Positions 57,728 through 64,000 of a stretch of 64,000 nt of DNA are shown one piece after another. This stretch comes from Nissolia schottii. Lineage: Eukaryota; Streptophyta; Magnoliopsida; Fabales; Fabaceae. Position numbers and translations under genes: made by a program. Positions within the stretch are counted from its first letter, which is position 1. Every line of letters starts with the position of its first letter. Below the pieces are notes generated by a model. That model was not told the DNA's origin, did not search any database, and worked only from the letters and a program-made list of their open reading frames with translations. Where the stretch lies: assembly GCA_003254905.1 (NCBI GenBank), contig QANU01112481.1, positions 142,215-206,214 on the forward strand. Direction: 5' to 3'.

Positions 57728-59557
57728 TCAAGGCAAGTATGACAATGACATCCTTTGAGAATTCATTCCAGCATGGTACAGATTGAGGTGGACGATTGCC
57801 CTGGACAACAATTCTCTCAGCTCGGGATGCTGAGCTAAAACCATTCGGTCTGCACCCTCCAGAGCTGTCAACACCCTGGCTTGCTCCAACGACTCGTTGT
57901 TGCCGGCGTGCAGCGCGAGGTAGCAAAGGAGTATTAGCCCATGGAACTGCGTAACTTCATTAGCCCTTAGCAGTCTCATCAGTGCCGGGACTCCCTTGAA
58001 TTCAATTATTGCCTTAGAATGCTCGACGTGCAGGAAATTATCCGGGCAGGCAAACTTGCTAAGAGCGATGGCTGCTTCGGCGGCGACATCTGTGCTCCTA
58101 TTGCTCAGCTGCGTTACCAGGGGCCTGATAACTCTAGTCTCCCGGGCAGGAAACGTCCTGGCTAACGAACCAATAGACTTGATGGCCGGAACTTGCAGCG
58201 ACGGGCTGTCCACCTCGTTAATGATCCTCAAGAGCTGTTCCACCACAGCTTTAGCTGCAGGAGAGTTGGTCTTGAACGCGGCGCGGCGAAGATCAGCATT
58301 GAACTCGGCCGCAGCAGTTATCTCCATAATGGTCATGAGGCAATTGAACTGCAGCTCCCCTTGCTCCTTCTGGACAAGGCTAGCCAAACAGAGCATCCCT
58401 TTGGTCTCGGTTATCTTCCTGCTGTTGGTGACGCTGCCACGGGCGAGCATCCACAGGGCCTCCGCGCAGCTAACCTTGAGGCGGAGCTTGACGGCGGGGT
58501 CCTCATTCTCCCTCTCTTTCCTGTGGGTCCCGCCGCGGATGGAGGAAGAGGAAGAGTTGGCCAATTCCTTGTTGATCTGGACAATGGAATGAATGGTCTG
58601 CCTCCCCAGCTGCCCCGCGTGGCCGTCCACAAAGGTGTCGAAGGAGAGCAGAGTGACGAGAGGCCTGATGGCGTTCTCCCTGGCGAAATCCTCCTGCGCG
58701 AGAGGGTCGTGCTCTGCCATACGGGCGACGAGGTTGGCGGCAAGGGTCTGAACCCTGATGGGGGAATCGGCGAGGACCTGCACAACAAGAGGGACGCCAT
58801 GCTCGCTCTCAATGAGCCTAACACGCTCGGAATCATTGGCCAGATGGGAGAGGGCGTTGGCAGCAGCAATCTGAGCGGCAGGGGAGGAGCTCTCCTTCAA
58901 GAGCCTCAGCAGGGGAGGGACCCCGCCCTCCTCCACTATGATCTTCTTGGTCCTGTCGTTATCGCGGGCCAGTGAAGCCAGCTCATTCGCGGCTTCTACC
59001 CTCTCGCTCACTTGCCCCATTTGGACCGACGCCACGTACGACCATACCCACGACAGGATGGGGTCGTTGCTCGCGATCGGCGGCAGGGACAGCATGATGC
59101 CGCCGCCGCCGCCGCCGCCCCCCTCCGTGTCAAGGATGCTCAGGAGCCACCGCATGTCGCCCAACGAGGCCTCCAGGTACGACTGGACCTTGCGGAAGTC
59201 TGCCCCGGAGACGATGCTCACCACGCGGCGGAGGATGGACCGCCGCTTGCACTTGTGGACGAGGGCGAAGGCGCGCTCCAGGTTCTTCGCTGTCTCGGCG
59301 GCCACGCGCCGTACGGGGCGCTCGTAGAGAGGGGGGCCGCCGGGGGTGGAGGCTGCGGCGGTGGAGAACCGGACGAGGGAGCGGAGCATCTGGAGGATGC
59401 GGTCGACCACCTTCCAGACCTCCGAGCACTCCAGCTTGAACGAGCCGGCCTCGTCGACCGCCGACCGGACTCGCTCCGCCACCAGGATCGGGTGGGACAG
59501 CTCGTCCTCGATTCGGTTCTCGTGGTGCTCCGTCGCCGGAGACGACGACGAAGCCAT
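57728..59557 (-). CDS. ARMADILLO REPEAT ONLY protein (ARO4-like)
   Basis: ARO proteins act in polarized growth at the plasma membrane, binding RopGAP/REN-type regulators of ROP GTPases; ARO1 acts in pollen tubes and ARO2-4 in vegetative tissue. It is one exon of 609 aa, in keeping with intronless ARO genes. The frame is open upstream to 59758, but the start at 59557 (MASSSSP) is chosen because the 67 residues before it are unlike the family. The N-terminal domain (about 20-165) has LYERPVRRV, AFALVHKCKRRS and DMRWLLSILD. A run of glycines follows, then LPPIASNDPILSWVWSYVA and armadillo repeats (about 190-590), among them NDRTKKIIVEEGGVPPLLRL and TNSPAAKAVVEQLLRI. The end LYHAGMNSQ resembles the Arabidopsis ARO4 end. 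Strongly GC-rich. Confidence 0.88.
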   Translation of the reverse strand: MASSSSPATEHHENRIEDELSHPILVAERVRSAVDEAGSFKLECSEVWKVVDRILQMLRSLVRFSTAAASTPGGPPLYERPVRRVAAETAKNLERAFALVHKCKRRSILRRVVSIVSGADFRKVQSYLEASLGDMRWLLSILDTEGGGGGGGGIMLSLPPIASNDPILSWVWSYVASVQMGQVSERVEAANELASLARDNDRTKKIIVEEGGVPPLLRLLKESSSPAAQIAAANALSHLANDSERVRLIESEHGVPLVVQVLADSPIRVQTLAANLVARMAEHDPLAQEDFARENAIRPLVTLLSFDTFVDGHAGQLGRQTIHSIVQINKELANSSSSSIRGGTHRKERENEDPAVKLRLKVSCAEALWMLARGSVTNSRKITETKGMLCLASLVQKEQGELQFNCLMTIMEITAAAEFNADLRRAAFKTNSPAAKAVVEQLLRIINEVDSPSLQVPAIKSIGSLARTFPARETRVIRPLVTQLSNRSTDVAAEAAIALSKFACPDNFLHVEHSKAIIEFKGVPALMRLLRANEVTQFHGLILLCYLALHAGNNESLEQARVLTALEGADRMVLAQHPELRELLSRAIVHLNLYHAGMNSQRMSLSYLP

Positions 59558-62040
59558 CTCCGCCCGCGACGAGTCAGGGGGACGGGTGAGGTGAGTCTGG
59601 ACACCGAGTGAGAGAGGAATGAATCGGAATTGGGGGAAAACGGCGAGCGAGTGTGTGAGTGTTAATTGGAATGGGCGTTTTGTAAAATTGCTGCTGCGGC
59701 TGCGCAAAACAAGCCGCTTGTGTTTGGTTTCTTTGTCCCAACACCTAAGCCTTAACAATGTAAGTTACCTCTTTCTTTCCTTGTTCTTGTATTTTTATTT
59801 TTATTTTTGTAAGAGACAAATCATGATCAATTTTATATCATCATTATTTAATTTAATTGCATCATAATAATATTACACTCTTTCTCTTTTAGAATGATTC
59901 TCAAGTTTTCTACTCTGTGTATTAGGGTTCAGAATGTGTCTTTCAACTTCAAATATTAAAGACGATGATGTTTTTTATTTTTCAAGAATACCTTCAATTT
60001 AATTATATTTTTAGGCACTGAGCGAAGAAAAAGAATATAATGATCACAAGATGTTACATAGTAATTGTTCTTCCTTTACTTTAACTATGTGACATGACTT
60101 TAATTTTTATTATTAATAAGAATGAAAAAGTATTTCGTGACCAATAACATATTATTTCATATAAATTTCATTATTATGAAGAAATTATTTATTATTATGG
60201 CTATAAATACCTTAAATCGCCTCTAAAACCCAAAGAGAATACCATACTAATTATATTGGTGAAATGGGCAAGAACAATTTCATCTATTAAATATGTTGTA
60301 TTATTACAAAAATCACTTATTAGTATCATTTTTTATTAGTGCATTAATTCTAATTAAACATTAGAAAACAAATGGAGTGTGTGAGATAACAAAGAGTAAA
60401 TCATTTCAATTAATTTTTTTTTCTATGAGATTACGTGTGATATCTCGTCATTAATTAAGGATGTGTAACTTATAAATGACATAAAAAAAAAAGTTAAATT
60501 CTTCTTTTGAAAACACACGACCATTATGTAATGAATCAAAATTAAATTCTAATAATAATATAGTTTCCTCCTAGAACATTGTTGTCCGAAATTTATTTAA
60601 TAATTTGCTCAAGCTAACGTCAACACGAAATATTGTTTAAGATAAATAAGTATATGATATTTTTTTTTAGTAACTAATCTAAGATCATTGCTTACATTTT
60701 TCATGGGTCTTTTCTTTCTTATTTATAAAAATGTAAATGTAATTGAAAATTGAATTAATAATTTATTTAATTAAATTAAAATAGAGCTATGAAAGTTATT
60801 ATAATTGTTCTAATGGTAAAAAATTTAAATAATACTTATGAAATTATAAGTTTAAATTTTATTACTATCAATGTAATTTTTGAAAGAAAAAAAAAAGAGT
60901 TATGAGAAATTGTATGATGTCTATCGCTAGAAGAAAGAGCTACTGGAGTACTATTTGATGGAAATTGCAGTGAAATAAATTAATGGGAGTGGGGTGGGTT
61001 TGATTAGTGTTTAGACTGGATTTGATTTGATTTGATTAATTAGGTGGTTTCAAGGGGGATGAGCTCGAGTCAAATTGACTCGTACGTAACGTAACATATG
61101 CTTACGATGCTTGCCATTTTGTCAAGCTCAGCACTGTTACTCCCACTCGCTCAAGGCGCGTGCTTCAAATCTCTCTACCACTCTGTTTCCTTTTTCTTTT
61201 TTTTTTTCTTCATTTCAAACAAACTTTCATTGATATAATCGAAAGCCATGGCGCAATTATAACAGTGGAACTGATATAGAACCGGCTAATATATCGACTA
61301 ATGCCCAATAATACAATCAATAAAAATCATACAACAATAGATGACACCTCATAATGTAGATGTTATTTATTACACACTAAAAATATCCATGAACGCATAA
61401 GTGACGTCAGATCTCTAATCTATTTGAAGTATATTATAACATTTTTACTCTTTTACCAAAGTTGTGTGGACAATAAACATCTGGGAAATGCTTTTAGAAT
61501 GCTAAAGTGTTAAACACGACGACATATAATTCAACAAGCTTGTATGTAACATTCATTTTTTTGCTATTCTAAGCATTGTCTTAGAATACTGTCTGTCCAG
61601 TTTAACATTTCTTATTAATCATATATTTGTTTAACCATATAGCCCTAGTATGTTATTTTATATAATTATGTTTATAAAACTAGGATATTTAAGTCTGTCG
61701 TCAAGCATTAATTTATCGGTTAAGTAATCAGACAATTACCTGTCTTGCATGTTGAGTCAGCCCTTGTGCCAGAGACCCCCAAAGGAGTCTTAGGATTTTT
61801 TTCTTGTGCCTTTGGGATGTTTAGAGTTTCACCGATGATGGTTCGCATATCGAAGTTTTGGTTTGAGAATTAGGGTTTTCTCAAGCATTTTTGGAACCAA
61901 TTTTCTCTCTATCTAAGGACTTTTGAGGCCAACGATGAGTGTCAGTTCCGCTTTTATAGTATTTTATTTATATTTGTCTTTCTCGGCTATGTTTTAAGCT
62001 CATACAATCGAAAGCATTGTTTTGTAGTTTCTCAACACAC
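59558..62040. other. ARO promoter side and gene-free interval
   Basis: The first 200 bp hold the ARO 5'UTR and core promoter (minus strand). Beyond it no gene is seen; it is AT-rich with short homopolymers. Confidence 0.5.
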
Positions 62041-62046
62041 CTCTAA

Positions 62047-63430
62047 CTACACGATGGACCAACTCATGTTAGCCACGTTGCCTCCAATAGCTTTATCTTC
62101 GTCATCAACCTTGACTCCAATAGCTTCCAATTCAGAGACGATACCATTGAGAAAACTAAGATGATCATAAACTTTCATATAATCATCCATGCGTAAATTA
62201 TGAAACTGCTCTTTCAACAACAACTGACTTAAGATGCCCTTTGACTGATATAACCCTTCAAGCTTCTCCCAAAGTGCCTTGGTTGTTGACATTCCTTGCA
62301 CATTTGCTAGAATATTCTTCACCAAACACAAGCAAATTGCACTAGCAGCTCTCAAATCTAGTTCATCCCATTTGTCATTTGTCATGCCAGAAATTTTCTC
62401 TTACAACATCACGTGTAATCCTAATTATATCAATACATCCTTGACTTGTATTTGTCACAAGAAAAAATTGATTCTTCCATAAATTTCTCTATGTCAAACT
62501 TCACAGCAACACTTGAAAAACTTGACATTGCAACAATATACTAGAATAAAGTAGACTATAATTCATGCATCAGGGAGGTTCTAGGAAAGAGAGGTAGGTC
62601 ACAATGGACACGTTTAAATACCAAGTCTTTCTTTAGCCAGAACCTTTCCAAAGTAACACTCTCACAATATCACACTTCCTTCCAGCAACCAAGCAACACA
62701 AGTTACCAAGGATAATTCTTTTCTGATGTGGAAGATCAAACAATGTTGCAACCATAGAGCATGCTAAGAATTTCTCCCATCGAACCATAGGTTCCTGATA
62801 CCGATTGTTGGAAAAAGATGCTATTTCCCCCTTGCAGCCTTAGAATAATAGAAAAATAAGATGGAGTAAGAACACCACACAAGAATTAAGTGGAAACTTC
62901 AAAACCGGAGAAAAGACCACGATCGTTGTCCAAAGACAACAAGAGAAAATACTATATGAAAATTCTCACAACATACAGACTTCTTTCTTAACCACCCCAC
63001 GACCCCAGTACACCCACACTCTCCAAAACTAATATTTAACCCAACCTCACAATACTCTAATATAAGAGTAGAAAAAAGACAAGAAAGCTGGATACAAGCT
63101 TAAAGTGTTTCTGATTGGTGCGAGTTGAAATGAAGAACTTGACTCTTTATTTATAGTCTTGGCCTCCTTCTTTCTTCACACTTTTTGGCGATGTGAGACT
63201 TTTTCAGTGTGTGTTGTTTCAATAAACAACAACAGAGACCTACTCCCTGAGGGAAAAAAAACTCAATCATTGTCCACTTGAAGAAGTTGCCAATCTATAA
63301 TGTCACAAGCACAAACTCTCGGTGCAAGAAGAAGTTGTAACCATGATAACCCAAAACATGAGGCAGACTCATGTTTTACTCCTCGATCTAGACATCCTGC
63401 CATAAAAAAGAATTGTTGGACACGATATAA
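62047..63430 (-). mobile_element. Ty1/copia retrotransposon fossil (gag part and LTR region)
   Basis: On the minus strand, 62385-62047 encodes a gag-type (UBN2-like) segment with the order ASAICLCLVKNILANV, LWEKLEGLYQSKG, LLLKEQFHNLRM and FLNGIVSELEAIGVKVDDED, which I recognise from plant copia gag proteins. Upstream, near 62795-62815, GGTATCAGGAACC resembles the initiator-Met tRNA primer-binding site next to an LTR end (CCAACA). The LTR-like region would run to about 63420 and contains TATAAATAAAGAGTC on the minus strand. The pol region is absent, so it is a broken fossil. Age cannot be estimated without the second LTR. Confidence 0.6.
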
Positions 63431-64000
63431 AACACTCAAACAATTAGCGGGAAGGTGAGGAAAAAAATGGTATGTCTAGAAAAATTAGAAGGAAAAAAGG
63501 GGCCTAGACCATGCCATGGAGGGGTGAACTGCCCACAGTCTAGCTCCCTTTTCAGTAAAAGACAAAAAACAAAGTGCAAATATAGAGAGAGAGGGAACAA
63601 GAGAGATGAAGCTAAGAGAATGAAAGAAGGAGATGGGTGATTGGTCACTAGACCACCATGGAGGGGAAGATCACTTCCGTGGCGACCAACTCCCCCTCAA
63701 GCAAGTGAGATGACGTTTTTTTGTTGGATGGGGGTGATTGAGAGCTGTGTGCTAGGGTTTGACCCCTTACTAGTTGGTGTCCTCTATTTCTATTTTTGTG
63801 TTTTGATGTATGAAGAGAAAATATTAATTAAAAATTATCTTATTGTTCCAAGTCGGAAAATGGGAAGGATTAATATAAATTAAGTAATATTGGAGCCTCA
63901 TAACTATTTAGTTAAATATTACCTTAAGTTTTTAATAATCTCATAAAGGCATTTGACAATTTTAGGAGACAAAATAAGAAAAAAAGAGTATCTCATTATC
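63431..64000. other. Right edge, no gene seen
   Basis: Purine-rich stretches with CCATGG and CCACCATGGAGGGG words occur at 63500-63680. The open frames on both strands overlap and have no known motif. Nothing can be assigned. Confidence 0.4.

Noticed and set aside
57996-59611. Several long plus-strand frames (up to 260 aa) across the ARO gene
   Set aside because: They are antisense shadows in GC-rich coding DNA where stops are rare; the minus strand gives a clear armadillo protein.
59558-59758. Upstream in-frame extension of the ARO protein (67 residues)
   Set aside because: The residues are unlike any ARO N-terminus and the MASSSSP start fits the family, so it is taken as 5'UTR.

Overview
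This window is plant nuclear DNA from a eudicot, most likely a legume. Intergenic DNA is AT-rich and repeat-rich, the genes are split by GT-AG introns, and transposon remnants lie between them. The best hint for a legume is a LysM receptor kinase that reads like the EPR3/LYK10 exopolysaccharide receptor. I cannot fix the genus. All protein names come from memory of families, not from a search.

Eight host genes can be modelled with intact reading frames. (1) A TAA1/TAR-type tryptophan aminotransferase (2653-6138, +), the first step of auxin synthesis. (2) An EPR3/LYK10-like LysM receptor kinase (7973-12953, -), convergent with it, ten exons. (3) A class III peroxidase with a very unusual N-terminal extension of about 138 residues (17069-18546, +). 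(4) An organelle-type class II ribose-phosphate pyrophosphokinase of the PRS3/4 group (20948-24058, -), seven exons. (5) A peroxisomal glutamate:glyoxylate aminotransferase (32126-36650, +), thirteen coding exons plus a 5'UTR intron. (6) A SIAMESE-RELATED (SMR6-like) CDK inhibitor (43306-43647, +). (7) An F-box/Sel1-repeat protein like Arabidopsis At1g70590 (52447-55577, +). (8) An intronless ARMADILLO REPEAT ONLY (ARO4-like) protein (57728-59557, -).

Between the genes are fossils of several transposon classes. There are two CACTA-type elements (a DUF4218 fragment with a terminal repeat near 16538, and a short one at about 38155-39318), a decayed Mutator-like transposase (25359-27420) with a plant-mobile-domain-like fragment beside it, nested MITEs in an intron of the aminotransferase gene, a probable tRNA-derived SINE (about 36125-36245), a Ty1/copia 3' end with LTR (19481-19713), and a copia gag/LTR fossil (62047-63430). 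Two single N bases (16173, 27919) each sit beside a local duplication, which points to uncertain assembly there.

The genes do not form a pathway. Each belongs to a separate process: auxin synthesis, symbiont/microbe perception, wall oxidation, PRPP supply, photorespiration, cell-cycle arrest, protein turnover and polarized growth. I see no clear candidate for an entirely new system. The oddest single item is the peroxidase with the acidic, Asn/Gly/Tyr-rich extension.
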